Source: JASJBU01 sp039714735 | Lineage (GTDB): Bacteria > Pseudomonadota > Gammaproteobacteria > Chromatiales > Chromatiaceae | Assembly (NCBI GenBank): GCA_039714735.1 | Contig: JBDLIT010000006.1 | Location: 1 to 64,000, forward strand | Reading direction: 5' to 3' | Length of the DNA: 64,000 nt | Shown here: piece after piece, positions 44,106 to 53,016 of the stretch | Position numbering within the stretch: position 1 is the first letter of the stretch | Layout: each line of letters starts with the position of its first letter | Made by a program: the position numbers and the translations under genes | The notes under the pieces: model-generated | Database searches by the model: none | Seen by the model: only the letters and a program-made list of their open reading frames with translations | What the model was told of the DNA's origin: nothing

Positions 44106-45380
44106 CTAAGTTCCGCCGCCGAACATCCCCTTCAGAGTAAAGAAAAAGAACATGGCCAGAAGAGCCCCGGCTGGAATCGTGATCACCCAGGAAATAACGA
44201 TGTCCCGAATCACGCGCAGATCCAGAGCGCCAAGTCCCCGGGTCATACCGACCCCCATCACTGCACCGACCGCGATATGGGTCGTAGAGACCGGCAGACC
44301 GGTCTTTGAGGCCAGCACAACCGTGGTCGCCGCGGCCAGGGTTGCGCAATAACCACGAGACGGGGTTAGCTGGGTGATGCGAGTGCCAATGGTGCGCATC
44401 ACACGATAGCCTAAGGTTGCCAGTCCAGTCACGATACCGATGCCACCCAATACCAGGACCCAAAGCGGCATGGCGGCTGATTGTGTCACTTCACCACCTG
44501 ATTGCACCAGGCTGATGACTGCTGCCAGCGGACCGATACCGTTGGCCACGTCATTCGAGCCGTGGGCAAACGCCATGGCGCAGGCGGTGAATACCATCAT
44601 CGGTACGAATATCTTCTCCACCATCGCAAACTGGACATCCCGGTCCGCACTCTCCTCCACCGATACCCTTTGGATCATTGCTCTGCCAATCAGGGCGATG
44701 ATGATACCCACCACCGTCGCCGCGACCAGGCTCTCGATCGGCGACAGGTCAAGATTCAGATGCTTGAGCCCCTTGAACATGGTGACCAGACAGACGATCC
44801 AGCCAACCAGAAATACATAGAAAGGTCCCCATTTCTTAGCCTGCCCAACCGGATCATTGGTTCGAAAAATCAATCTTTGAACACTGATCATGAGGAGATA
44901 GCCAAAAAAACCTCCCAACAACGGGGAGATAACCCAACTGGCCACGATCTGGCCAATCTTTCCCCAATTCACCGAATCGACAGCAATACCGACTACGGCA
45001 AAGCCTACCAAACCACCGATGATGCTGTGAGTGGTGGAAACCGGCCAACCATTCCAGGAAGCGAGCATCAACCATATCGCCGCCGCCAGCAACGCCGCCA
45101 GCATGCCGTATACCAGAATCTCCGGATTGCCTGAAATCATATCAGGGTTGATGATGCCCTTGCGGATGGTTTTGGTCACATTGCCACCCGCAATAAAGGC
45201 GCCGGTAAATTCAAAGATGGCGGCAATGATAATCGCCTGTTTGACCGTGATGCCGCCGGATCCTACCGAGGTACCCATGGCATTGGCCACATCGTTGGCG
45301 CCAATTCCCCAGGTCATGTAAAGACCGAAGACTATCGCAAGTATGAGAAATACCGTACCGTATTGAGCAATAATTTCCAT
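44106..45380 (-). CDS. Pit-type inorganic phosphate transporter, copy 1
   Basis: A 424-aa polytopic permease of the PiT/PHO-4 family, which moves phosphate with H+ or Na+. Both signature repeats are present: GANDVANAMGTSVGSG near residues 27-42 and GSNDVANGIGPLAAV near 263-277. Also typical are PVSTTH in each half (WPVSTTHSIIGG, LPVSTTHIAVGA). It follows its DUF47 partner with a 50-base gap. It is closely similar to the copy at 53017, which suggests a duplicated cassette. Confidence 0.93.
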   Translation of the reverse strand: MEIIAQYGTVFLILAIVFGLYMTWGIGANDVANAMGTSVGSGGITVKQAIIIAAIFEFTGAFIAGGNVTKTIRKGIINPDMISGNPEILVYGMLAALLAAAIWLMLASWNGWPVSTTHSIIGGLVGFAVVGIAVDSVNWGKIGQIVASWVISPLLGGFFGYLLMISVQRLIFRTNDPVGQAKKWGPFYVFLVGWIVCLVTMFKGLKHLNLDLSPIESLVAATVVGIIIALIGRAMIQRVSVEESADRDVQFAMVEKIFVPMMVFTACAMAFAHGSNDVANGIGPLAAVISLVQSGGEVTQSAAMPLWVLVLGGIGIVTGLATLGYRVMRTIGTRITQLTPSRGYCATLAAATTVVLASKTGLPVSTTHIAVGAVMGVGMTRGLGALDLRVIRDIVISWVITIPAGALLAMFFFFTLKGMFGGGT

Positions 45381-45430
45381 CCCAATAACTCTCTATTTGA
45401 TTGTATATAAGAAGGCGCATTCGCCCTTTT

Positions 45431-46108
45431 TCAGCGTGCGATCAACAGTCGCATGTGGCTTCCCACCAGTTCTGCGTGATCCGCGAGCTCACCGAGCCAG
45501 CGGACTAATTGATAGGTAAATATTGTCGAGACCGCATCTTTGCCTGAGTGGTGCTTGTACAGATTATCGACCAGATCTATGCCCAGCATGTCGGCGCCAT
45601 CTTCGCACTTGGCGACTGCATCAATCAGTTCATAGACATGATCCACATCCGGTCCCTTGAAACCTGTCTCGACCAATGCATCCAGCATTTTGATAACCTC
45701 CAATGCCTTATGCACGGTCTCCACCGATTTATTGGTCAGGTTCAGCATGGGTTCTCGAAGTTCATCCGACACATCCAGATGGATCGAGAGAAGCCCGGCG
45801 ATGTCCTGGGCGGTGTCGGCAATCGATTCCTGCTTTCGGAGAACCCCAATCAGGTCATGGCGGTGGACAGGCAGGAACTTGCTTTGAGAAAGGCTCGAGG
45901 ACAGGTTATCGAAAATCAGATCCGCCTGACTTTCCAGTTCAAAGACCTTATTTCTGGCCGTGACGAGGTCTTCCTCCTCCTTATCAAACAGGGCCTCAAG
46001 CATAACGGGGATCTGCTCGACACACTTTGCTGATAACTTCATGTGTTTCTTCATCGGAGGGAAGGGAGAACCACCCAGTAACTTCTTGAAACTTATCGTA
46101 GTAGGCAT
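45431..46108 (-). CDS. DUF47/PhoU-like regulator of Pit, copy 1
   Basis: A 225-aa helical cytoplasmic protein of the DUF47 family (TIGR00153-like). LLGGSPFPPMKKHM at the N-terminus and ESIADTAQDIAGLL in the middle are shared with the copy at 52216, and both end in MRLLIAR. DUF47 proteins are PhoU-related and commonly precede Pit genes; in other bacteria they are required for Pit function. Start at 46108 has GAGGAG nine bases upstream. Confidence 0.9.
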   Translation of the reverse strand: MPTTISFKKLLGGSPFPPMKKHMKLSAKCVEQIPVMLEALFDKEEEDLVTARNKVFELESQADLIFDNLSSSLSQSKFLPVHRHDLIGVLRKQESIADTAQDIAGLLSIHLDVSDELREPMLNLTNKSVETVHKALEVIKMLDALVETGFKGPDVDHVYELIDAVAKCEDGADMLGIDLVDNLYKHHSGKDAVSTIFTYQLVRWLGELADHAELVGSHMRLLIAR

Positions 46109-46603
46109 CTATCACCACTCCTCGCTCAATAAAAAATAAGTATAGCCTGATGGGATGAGATCGTTCAGCACCGCCTTGACTGACAGACCTTTCAGAATTG
46201 AGTGTGACTCAGCAATCCCATTCCAGAGTATCCAACATAAAGTTAAACAATATTCACAACCAGCCGTTAGCTATAGGCAAGCAGGTGTAGTATTTTTGTA
46301 ATAAAAATGTAATATATAGTAGTACCTTCGCATATTTGACTCTAATTGGCATCTTAATCTTATACGAGTTAGGCCTGACGCGGGGGACGTAACAGTTCAT
46401 GAAAGTACCCAGAGATAGCTGGCATGAACAAAAAGAATAGTCAGACTCTAGGCAATTCCATTTTCCAATAAATGCAGGTGTTTTTTATAACGCCTTGTTT
46501 ATATGTTTTTTACAGAGCGACATCTCTTTGACAGGTTGTTCAGCTCATTGGGAATTAGTCCTTTGCCCAGTACTTGTTTGTAACTTACTCAGAAATATTC
46601 ATT
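46109..46603. other. Intergenic region with Pho box
   Basis: No gene seen in about 495 bases between the divergent DUF47 and universal stress protein genes. It holds the Pho-box-like site listed separately. If that promoter is used, the stress-protein mRNA would carry a leader of about 260 bases. Confidence 0.5.
46285..46336 (+). promoter_or_regulatory. Pho-box-like site and promoter before the stress protein and Na/Pi genes
   Basis: Three 7-bp units with 4-bp spacers: GTGTAGT (46285-46291), TTGTAAT (46296-46302) and ATGTAAT (46307-46313). The 11-bp period and the TGT core match known PhoB boxes. CATATT at 46331-46336 is a fair -10 element 18 bp after the last unit's ATGTAA, as in Pho promoters where the box replaces the -35. 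The direction points to the universal stress protein and Na/Pi cotransporter. Confidence 0.65.
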
Positions 46604-47080
46604 GTGAAAAATTTGACCGGAAAAACGAACGATCACCCCATTCTTGTCCCTGTGGATTTCTCCTCCCACTCCGAGGCTGCTTTGGTCAAGGCCTGTGAAA
46701 TGGCGCAGTGTATGAAACTGCCGATCCTAGTCCTGCACGTCATACATGACCCAGGGGATATGCCGGGTTATTACGGAAAAATAAACAAGAAAAAGAGCCT
46801 CACCCGAATTGAAGACCTGGCCACGGAGATGTTCGAAGGTTTCATGAAAGAGGTCAGCGACCAACATCCAAAGCTGGGGATTCTGCAACGCTGCGAGACC
46901 ATGCTTGTGATGGGTCTTCCGGTCACAAAAATCCTCCAGGTCATCAAAAAACTAAACGCCTCGATGGTCGTCATGGGCAGCCAGGGCCGTACGGGTTTGG
47001 AGCATATGCTACTCGGTTCGAAGGCTGAACAGGTGGTGCGGCTTGCGCCAATACCCGTAACCATCGTCAAAGCGAAATAA
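46604..47080 (+). CDS. Universal stress protein (UspA family)
   Basis: A single-domain UspA protein of about 158 aa. It has the opening strand HPILVPVDFSSHSEAALVKA and the ATP-binding loop GSQGRTGLEHMLLGSKAEQV (G-x2-G-x9-G-S), so it is of the nucleotide-binding type. GTG 46604 is the most likely start; no good ribosome site is visible, and a TTG at 46574 is possible. The Na/Pi cotransporter starts 18 bases after its stop, and the Pho-box promoter lies upstream, so it is probably phosphate-regulated with its neighbour. Confidence 0.82.
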   Translation: MKNLTGKTNDHPILVPVDFSSHSEAALVKACEMAQCMKLPILVLHVIHDPGDMPGYYGKINKKKSLTRIEDLATEMFEGFMKEVSDQHPKLGILQRCETMLVMGLPVTKILQVIKKLNASMVVMGSQGRTGLEHMLLGSKAEQVVRLAPIPVTIVKAK

Positions 47081-47098
47081 TTCACCGAGGTGCTCAGT

Positions 47099-48895
47099 AT
47101 GCTCTCCACAAATTTATTCGAATTTAATTCCACGTCTAAAAAATGGACTCTTGCGCTCCTCACCAGTCTGGCTGCCGCATTCATGGCCTACCCCTTGATG
47201 GCCGCGACAGGCGCCGAGTCCGGCATGGATTGGGGTGTCATGGGTATGCAGCTATTCGGTGGGCTGGCGCTCTTTCTGTTTGGTATGGAGCAGATGGCTG
47301 AGGCCCTGAAGGCAGTCGCGGGCGAACGGATGAAAAACATCCTGGCCAAGTTGACGGCCAACCGTTTCATGGGCGCTACGACGGGCGCATTCGTGACTGC
47401 GGTTATCCAATCCTCTTCGGTAACAACCGTTCTCGTGGTTGGATTTATCACCGCTGGCCTGATGTCCATGTCGCAATCTGTCGGGGTGATCATGGGCGCC
47501 AACGTCGGCACTACGATCACGGCACAGATCGTCGCCTTCAAAGTCACCAAGGCTGCATTGCTGATGATCGGCGTTGGTTTCTCCATGCTCTTCGCCGCCA
47601 AGAATGACCGTACCAAGCAGTACGGCACCATGCTTATGGGACTGGGAATGGTATTCTTCGGCATGAGCGTGATGAGCGATGCCATGAAACCTCTGCGCAG
47701 CTACCAGCCATTCCTCGATCTGATGATTCATATGGAGAACCCCCTGATTGGCATCCTGGTCGCGGCCGGATTTACCGGGCTGATTCAATCCTCATCGGCC
47801 ACTACCGGCATCGTCATAGTGATGGCCAGCCAGGGTTTTATCACCCTCCCGGCGGGTATAGCGCTGGCCTTTGGCGCCAACGTAGGCACCTGCGTGACAG
47901 CCTTGCTGGCCTCCATCGGCAAACCCAGGGAAGCCGTGCGCGCAGCCATGGTGCATATCACGTTCAATATCGCGGGGGTACTGATATGGTTGTTTTTTAT
48001 CGACCATCTTGCCGCTTTTGTCACCTCATTTTCACCCACTCACCCGGAACTTTCAGGTGTCGATCGTCTGGGTGCAGAAACACCCCGCCAAATCGCCAAT
48101 GCCCATACCGTCTTCAATATCGCCAATACACTGATTTTCATCGGCTTTACCACCCAGATTGCGCGTATGGTGGAATGGCTGATCCCGGACAAACCTCTGG
48201 AAGAGGAAGAGTTGATGATCAGTGCGAAATATCTCGATGAAGAGCTGCTCTCGACACCTTCGCTGGCCCTGGACAGGGTACGCCTGGAGGTGTTGCACAT
48301 GGGAGAGACCGTACAGAATATGCTCGATGATATTATGCCGGCAATCCTGCAAGGCAATAAGGAATCACTCATTGCGGTGCGTGACCTGGATGACAAGGTA
48401 GATATCCTGTATGAGCAGATCGTCGATTATATGGGCAGAATCAGTAAGCACTCGCTGACCGACCAGCAGACCGAGGAGTTTCTCAAACTCATGGAGGCGG
48501 TGAGCGACCTGGAGAATATCGGTGACACTATCGAAACAAACCTGGTGGATCTGGGCTTTGATCGGATTAACGCCGGCTTTTCGATCAGCGCACCGACCCG
48601 GGAGGTGCTTACCGGATTTCACAAAGTGATCACAAAGGCCTTTTTAGCGGCAGTACAGGCTGTATCCCAGAACAATGAGAACGTCGCCCTGACTGTAACC
48701 GCCATGAAGGACGAAATCAGTAAGATGTCGGACTCAGCAGCTGCCCACCAGGCCGAAAGGCTGGTAGCCGAGGAACCTAACCGCATACCCGCCTACACCA
48801 TAGAGGTGGACATCATTGAAAAGCAGAAACGCATCTATTATTTTGCCAAACGCATGGCGAAGACTGTACTGCCGGTTGAAATAGAAGAAGTATAA
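47099..48895 (+). CDS. Na+/phosphate cotransporter with PhoU-like domain
   Basis: About 598 aa. The membrane half carries the two inverted-repeat signatures of Na/Pi-cotransporter family II (VIQSSSVTTVLVVG and LIQSSSATTGIVIV), each with a following GANVGT. The C-terminal part (about 380-560) is a PhoU-like helical domain (VLHMGETVQNMLDDIMPAI, LMEAVSDLENIGDTIETNL), typical of YjbB/NptA-type bacterial proteins. ATG 47099 is preferred because GAGG lies 8 bases upstream; a GTG at 47090 is possible. The direction of transport is uncertain: E. coli YjbB is linked to export. Confidence 0.9.
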   Translation: MLSTNLFEFNSTSKKWTLALLTSLAAAFMAYPLMAATGAESGMDWGVMGMQLFGGLALFLFGMEQMAEALKAVAGERMKNILAKLTANRFMGATTGAFVTAVIQSSSVTTVLVVGFITAGLMSMSQSVGVIMGANVGTTITAQIVAFKVTKAALLMIGVGFSMLFAAKNDRTKQYGTMLMGLGMVFFGMSVMSDAMKPLRSYQPFLDLMIHMENPLIGILVAAGFTGLIQSSSATTGIVIVMASQGFITLPAGIALAFGANVGTCVTALLASIGKPREAVRAAMVHITFNIAGVLIWLFFIDHLAAFVTSFSPTHPELSGVDRLGAETPRQIANAHTVFNIANTLIFIGFTTQIARMVEWLIPDKPLEEEELMISAKYLDEELLSTPSLALDRVRLEVLHMGETVQNMLDDIMPAILQGNKESLIAVRDLDDKVDILYEQIVDYMGRISKHSLTDQQTEEFLKLMEAVSDLENIGDTIETNLVDLGFDRINAGFSISAPTREVLTGFHKVITKAFLAAVQAVSQNNENVALTVTAMKDEISKMSDSAAAHQAERLVAEEPNRIPAYTIEVDIIEKQKRIYYFAKRMAKTVLPVEIEEV

Positions 48896-48977
48896 AATGT
48901 TGAAATATACTAATGGTGTTATTATTCTGAACAAATAAGAGTTAAAACTTGGTAACAATCTGCTAAGGGGGCATGGT

Positions 48978-49232
48978 ATGGGTATAGAAAAACTGTTGGC
49001 GAGTCTGAATGACTACCTGCATCATGGTGATAAAAAGAAGTCAGTGCCTTGTGATCGCATCGACGAAATCTTGTCGAAGCTGGAGGACAAAAAAAAGAAG
49101 CTTGAGAAGAAAATAGGAAATGAGGATAACAACACAAAAAAGAAACGGCTCAAGACTGAACTGAAGATTGTCGCATTACAAATGAAGAAAGCTTACAAGC
49201 GCCGTCAAGAATTCAGCAAAAAGTGTAAATAA
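48978..49232 (+). CDS. Small basic coiled-coil protein
   Basis: An 84-aa, very lysine-rich protein (MGIEKLLASLNDYLHHGDKK, then heptad-like LEDKKKKLEKKIG and LKTELKIVALQMKKAYKRR). AAGGGGG lies before its ATG. It follows the Na/Pi cotransporter by 82 bases and may be co-transcribed. The LASLNDYL start and basic helices could bind nucleic acid or polyphosphate, but I cannot name a family. Confidence 0.6.
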   Translation: MGIEKLLASLNDYLHHGDKKKSVPCDRIDEILSKLEDKKKKLEKKIGNEDNNTKKKRLKTELKIVALQMKKAYKRRQEFSKKCK

Positions 49233-49275
49233 TCATCCTGCAAATCGCCATGTAATCTGCTTGAAAGCGAATAAT

Positions 49276-50379
49276 TTATGGCGCTGCAGGACCCATTGAT
49301 CGTATGTCGCTTAATCTAATCATGGCGTCTGTCACGTACGAATCGATATCATCTAAGATTTTTTTTCTTTTCTCGTCCATCTCCGATGTACTACCCGTTT
49401 CGCCCTGCTGCCTTTTCAGTAGATTGTTCAATTTAAGCGAAACGTCAGTTTCATGACGATCATGCAGGGCGTGGAGGGTCTCCTGATAGGCATCTTTGTA
49501 GTGTGTCAGTTTGCAGTAAACACAAGCAAGACGCAGATGTGAAGCGAAGCGTTGTTTTTTCGCATATCGCAGGTCGTGTGATGCCAATGCATATCGTTCC
49601 AGCGCCTGATGATAATCGCCCAATTGAAACAGGACATCTCCCTCGAAAAAGAGCTTTTCATTGCAAATATCGATCAGTTCAGAAATCTGATGAACGTATA
49701 TTACGGTTTTATGGTTGCGGATCTTTGCTTTCTGTAACCATTCACGGGCATCCGCATACTGCTTCAGTCGCATAAATTCCCGGCCGATGACGAAAGCGCT
49801 CTGAACATAGGCCGTCTTTCGATTTTCAAAGTTTGAGATCAGGACATGAATGGTCTGTTGGTGGTTTTTTTCCTCTTCTGCCGACAACAATTCATCAATC
49901 ACATTCACGTATTTACCATAGATCCTAGATAATTCCCGTAGGGCTCCATCCGCAGTCTTGCGCAGATTACCTCCTGCACTTTCATCGTTTGCTATATCAA
50001 CGAGTATGAGCAGCGCACCTGGATCTTTGACTTGCCCGAGAGCCCTTGCCGCCTCCATTTTTTGTCCTTCATTGACAGTTTCCATGAGATATTGGATACA
50101 GAAAGTCATCATGTTGCTGATATCGTCCTGTTTGTTACTCCACCATGTAAATGTCGTAACGATAAGAACGGAAAGAATGATGATTCCGACAATAAACCAG
50201 ATAATAAATAGGCCCGATGATCCACTCGGACTATCAGAAACCACATCCAAGCCCGGCATCTGGGCCGCCAGCAGGTTGGATGAATTCATCCAGAAAACGA
50301 GTAAAAATATAGGATTGGTTAATCCTATCCCTGGAGCTTGGTCAATAAACGACTTCAGAATGGATAAGGCATTTTTCAT
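49276..50379 (-). CDS. Membrane-anchored HEAT/TPR protein
   Basis: A 367-aa protein with one or two hydrophobic segments (about 20-40 and 57-80, IIWFIVGIIILSVLIVTTF). A HEAT-like unit (EAARALGQVKDPGALLILVDIAND, about 108-131) and TPR-like helices (YADAREWLQKAK, QLGDYHQALERYALASHDL, YKDAYQETLHALHD) follow. It is an adaptor rather than an enzyme as far as one can see. Its start directly abuts the stop of the CNNM/CorC gene, so the two are co-transcribed and perhaps interact. Confidence 0.72.
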   Translation of the reverse strand: MKNALSILKSFIDQAPGIGLTNPIFLLVFWMNSSNLLAAQMPGLDVVSDSPSGSSGLFIIWFIVGIIILSVLIVTTFTWWSNKQDDISNMMTFCIQYLMETVNEGQKMEAARALGQVKDPGALLILVDIANDESAGGNLRKTADGALRELSRIYGKYVNVIDELLSAEEEKNHQQTIHVLISNFENRKTAYVQSAFVIGREFMRLKQYADAREWLQKAKIRNHKTVIYVHQISELIDICNEKLFFEGDVLFQLGDYHQALERYALASHDLRYAKKQRFASHLRLACVYCKLTHYKDAYQETLHALHDRHETDVSLKLNNLLKRQQGETGSTSEMDEKRKKILDDIDSYVTDAMIRLSDIRSMGPAAP

Positions 50380-51660
50380 TTAGTCCGTTTGAATAGCCGA
50401 ATCACCATCTTCAGCCAGTTCATTATCCCGATTTGTGATTTTTTCAAGAATTACCTGATGGATCCGTCTGGATGAAGCGTCCTGAACACGGATATGCAGG
50501 CCATCTAATTCAAACGTTTCATCCTTCATTGGGATACGCTCTGTATGCTCGAGCAACCAGCGATTGATGGTGTCCGTCGGCTTGCCGGGTATATCCATGT
50601 CGAAAAACTCTTCCACTACTCGCAGCTCGGCAGTACCGTTCACCAGAATGCGGCCTTGACTGAGCTCCATGATTTCATCCGGTTTTTCATCCGACTCGTC
50701 ATAGATCTCGCCGACCAGTTCTTCGAGCAGATCTTCCAGTGTCACCACGCCAACCATCACACCATGCTCATCCACGACAACGGCCATATGGCGTCGCTTG
50801 CCACGCAAGGTACGGACCAGTTCATCGGTAGGTGTATTGGCAGGGGTAAACAGTGGTTCCTGAGCAATCTGGCTGACGGGAACATTCATATCCCCGCTGG
50901 TGATCACATTCATCAGATCCCGCAGAAAAACCAGACTGATGATCTCGTCCGGGTTGGATGTAAACAGGGGAACCCTTGAGTAGGGCTGCTTGAGAAATTC
51001 CGGCAGTATATCCTTCACCAGGCGCCGGCCATCCAGACGAAACACCTGACGACGGGGGGTCATCACATCTTCCGCTTTCAAGTCGTTGAAATTGAAGACT
51101 CGCTCTATCATCTTCCGTTCGTCGGTCTCGATGACACCCTCCACTTCACCATGTTCCACCATGGTGATCACCTCTGACTCGGTCACAAGTGGATCTTCTT
51201 TCGCCTTGGTCTGAGACTGGATCCAGTTGGTAAACTGTAAAAACACCCAGACCAGAGGATAAATAAGGCGCATGAATCCAAACATAATAGGAGATATGAA
51301 CAGGGATATGCGCTCGGCAAATCGAGTCGCCAGGCTTTTTGGAGTGATTTCACCGAAGATTAAGATAAGTATGGTCAAAACGCCGACCGCAATGCCGGGA
51401 CCACGGTCACCGAAATATTCCGTCGCCACCACAGTGGCCATGGCAGAAGCAGCAATATTCACCACATTATTACCGATCAGGATTGTGATCAGCATGCGGC
51501 TTGGATTCCGCTTGAGTTGATAGAGGGCGTTTGCCCCCGCCCTGCCCTGCCGGTAGAGCGATTCCGCTCGCGCCATTGAGAGAGAAACCAATGCTGTTTC
51601 CGAACCGGAAAAGACACCTGACAGTACCAACAGCACTGATAAAATTACAAAATCGTCCAC
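50380..51660 (-). CDS. CNNM/CorC-family transporter, copy 1
   Basis: A 426-aa protein: DUF21/CNNM membrane domain (about 1-135, SGVFSGSETALVSLS and IFGEITPKSLATRFAE), two CBS domains (about 190-320, VMTPRRQVFRLDG and AVVVDEHGVMVGVVTLEDLLEELVGEI) and a C-terminal CorC_HlyC domain (about 335-415). Family members bind Mg-ATP in the CBS pair and are linked to Mg2+ or Co2+ export. It is followed directly by the HEAT/TPR gene. It is one of three such proteins in this window. Confidence 0.9.
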   Translation of the reverse strand: MDDFVILSVLLVLSGVFSGSETALVSLSMARAESLYRQGRAGANALYQLKRNPSRMLITILIGNNVVNIAASAMATVVATEYFGDRGPGIAVGVLTILILIFGEITPKSLATRFAERISLFISPIMFGFMRLIYPLVWVFLQFTNWIQSQTKAKEDPLVTESEVITMVEHGEVEGVIETDERKMIERVFNFNDLKAEDVMTPRRQVFRLDGRRLVKDILPEFLKQPYSRVPLFTSNPDEIISLVFLRDLMNVITSGDMNVPVSQIAQEPLFTPANTPTDELVRTLRGKRRHMAVVVDEHGVMVGVVTLEDLLEELVGEIYDESDEKPDEIMELSQGRILVNGTAELRVVEEFFDMDIPGKPTDTINRWLLEHTERIPMKDETFELDGLHIRVQDASSRRIHQVILEKITNRDNELAEDGDSAIQTD

Positions 51661-52215
51661 AAAGCTCCTTCAGTCTATGTTTATAATTCAGACTATGTCA
51701 CTGATTGTCTTCTCTAAGACATTGAAGAACAAGCAGTTGATATTTATTTTTTTCATTATTCGTATCGTACTTTAGCACAAGTAAAGCGTATTTATTGACA
51801 GGAATAGTTGTAAAGAAAAGCTGGCGTTCGAACTCACTTTCTGATGAACGGGTAAAGTTCTTTTAGGCTATGAAAACGATACCCGGACAACCAAATTCAT
51901 AAATAACACTTATCACCCTAAGTACGATAAAAATATTTTCACTAATATTTCTATATTAAGGAATTTATTTTGTAACAAATTTGTAATATTAATGTAACAT
52001 ATGTTGCTGGTAAAAACGGAATTCAGTCAGTTAATGCTTATTACCCTAGCTGAATTCCGCCACTTATAAGCCATACTTAAGCCTTCAAAGAACCAATAAC
52101 AATTATCATGCTGGCTAGAGCCGGCAAGTTGCGGAAATCTCTAGATAGTCATACACAATAAATCAGTATTCACAATCAAGAGTTTTTTAATTAATTAATA
52201 ACAGAGGGGTCATCT
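51661..52215. other. Divergent intergenic region with Pho box
   Basis: About 555 AT-rich bases without a gene, between CorC copy 1 and DUF47 copy 2. The Pho-box-like site at 51970-51998 is listed separately. Otherwise I see no clear promoter or RNA structure. Confidence 0.55.
51970..51998 (+). promoter_or_regulatory. Pho-box-like site before DUF47-Pit copy 2
   Basis: Three 7-bp units with 4-bp spacers: TTGTAAC (51970-51976), TTGTAAT (51981-51987) and ATGTAAC (51992-51998). The 11-bp period is that of PhoB boxes. The site points towards the DUF47-Pit genes, 218 bases before the DUF47 start. No good -10 box is seen at the usual distance. Confidence 0.6.
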
Positions 52216-52896
52216 ATGCGAACAACCAATCCCATCGCTTCTCTACTTGGAAGCAGTCCATTCAAGCCCATGCAAGCGCATATGATGATCATAAAGCAGT
52301 GTGTGTCAGAAGTGCCCGGTCTTTTTGAGGCGCTTATTGCTGGCAACCAACAGGAGGTCAGTGATCACAAGGACAGAATCTTCAAGAAGGAACATGAAGC
52401 CGACCTGTTGAAAAATGATCTACGGGCGCATTTACCCAAGAGTCTCTTCATGCCGGTTGACCGTCGAGATCTGCTTGAACTTTTGGAACTTCAGGACCAG
52501 ATCGCCAATACCGCACAGGACATTGCAGGGCTTATGGTAGAGCGCGACATGTCCGTACCGTCAGGCATGGAAGAGCCGTTAACAGCCTTGGTACAGCGCT
52601 GCGTGGAAACCTGTTACCAGGCAGCCAGTATCATCGAAGAGCTAGACGAACTCGTCGAGATGGGCTTTCGTGGCCGGGAGGCCTCGAAAGTGGAAGAGAT
52701 GGTCACAAAGCTCAATGAAATCGAAGATGAAACAGATCAGATGGGTATGGCTCTGTCCCGCACTTTATTTAAAAAAGAAGACGAGATGAGTCCGATTTCG
52801 GTGATGTTCTGGTATCAGACCATTCAATGGATCGGCGACTTGGCTGACTTCGCTGAGAAGGTTGGTGACCGCATGCGTCTACTGATAGCCCGCTGA
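52216..52896 (+). CDS. DUF47/PhoU-like regulator of Pit, copy 2
   Basis: A 226-aa DUF47 protein, similar along its length to copy 1 at 45431 (LLGSSPFKPMQAHM, DQIANTAQDIAGLM, GDRMRLLIAR). It is expected to form helical bundles like PhoU and to act with the Pit transporter encoded 120 bases downstream. AGAGGGG precedes its ATG. A Pho-box-like site lies upstream, unlike copy 1, so the two cassettes are probably regulated differently. Confidence 0.9.
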   Translation: MRTTNPIASLLGSSPFKPMQAHMMIIKQCVSEVPGLFEALIAGNQQEVSDHKDRIFKKEHEADLLKNDLRAHLPKSLFMPVDRRDLLELLELQDQIANTAQDIAGLMVERDMSVPSGMEEPLTALVQRCVETCYQAASIIEELDELVEMGFRGREASKVEEMVTKLNEIEDETDQMGMALSRTLFKKEDEMSPISVMFWYQTIQWIGDLADFAEKVGDRMRLLIAR

Positions 52897-52916
52897 TCTG
52901 CTTATTAACGACATAA

Positions 52917-52932
52917 TCCCCACATGAGGGGA
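52917..52932 (+). terminator. Weak hairpin between DUF47 and Pit, copy 2
   Basis: TCCCC (52917-52921) pairs with GGGGA (52928-52932), followed by GTTTATTCG and a run of T. It may cause partial termination that sets the DUF47:Pit ratio. Confidence 0.4.
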
Positions 52933-53016
52933 GTTTATTCGTTTTTTACATCACTCACTAAACCACAGTTTGATAAAAATGGTTTGGTTATTTTGAGAAT
53001 ATTTTAGGAGTCCACT

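Noticed and set aside
46495..46698. A 67-codon frame before the universal stress protein
   Set aside because: Overlaps the stress protein in another frame and has no coding signature or ribosome site.
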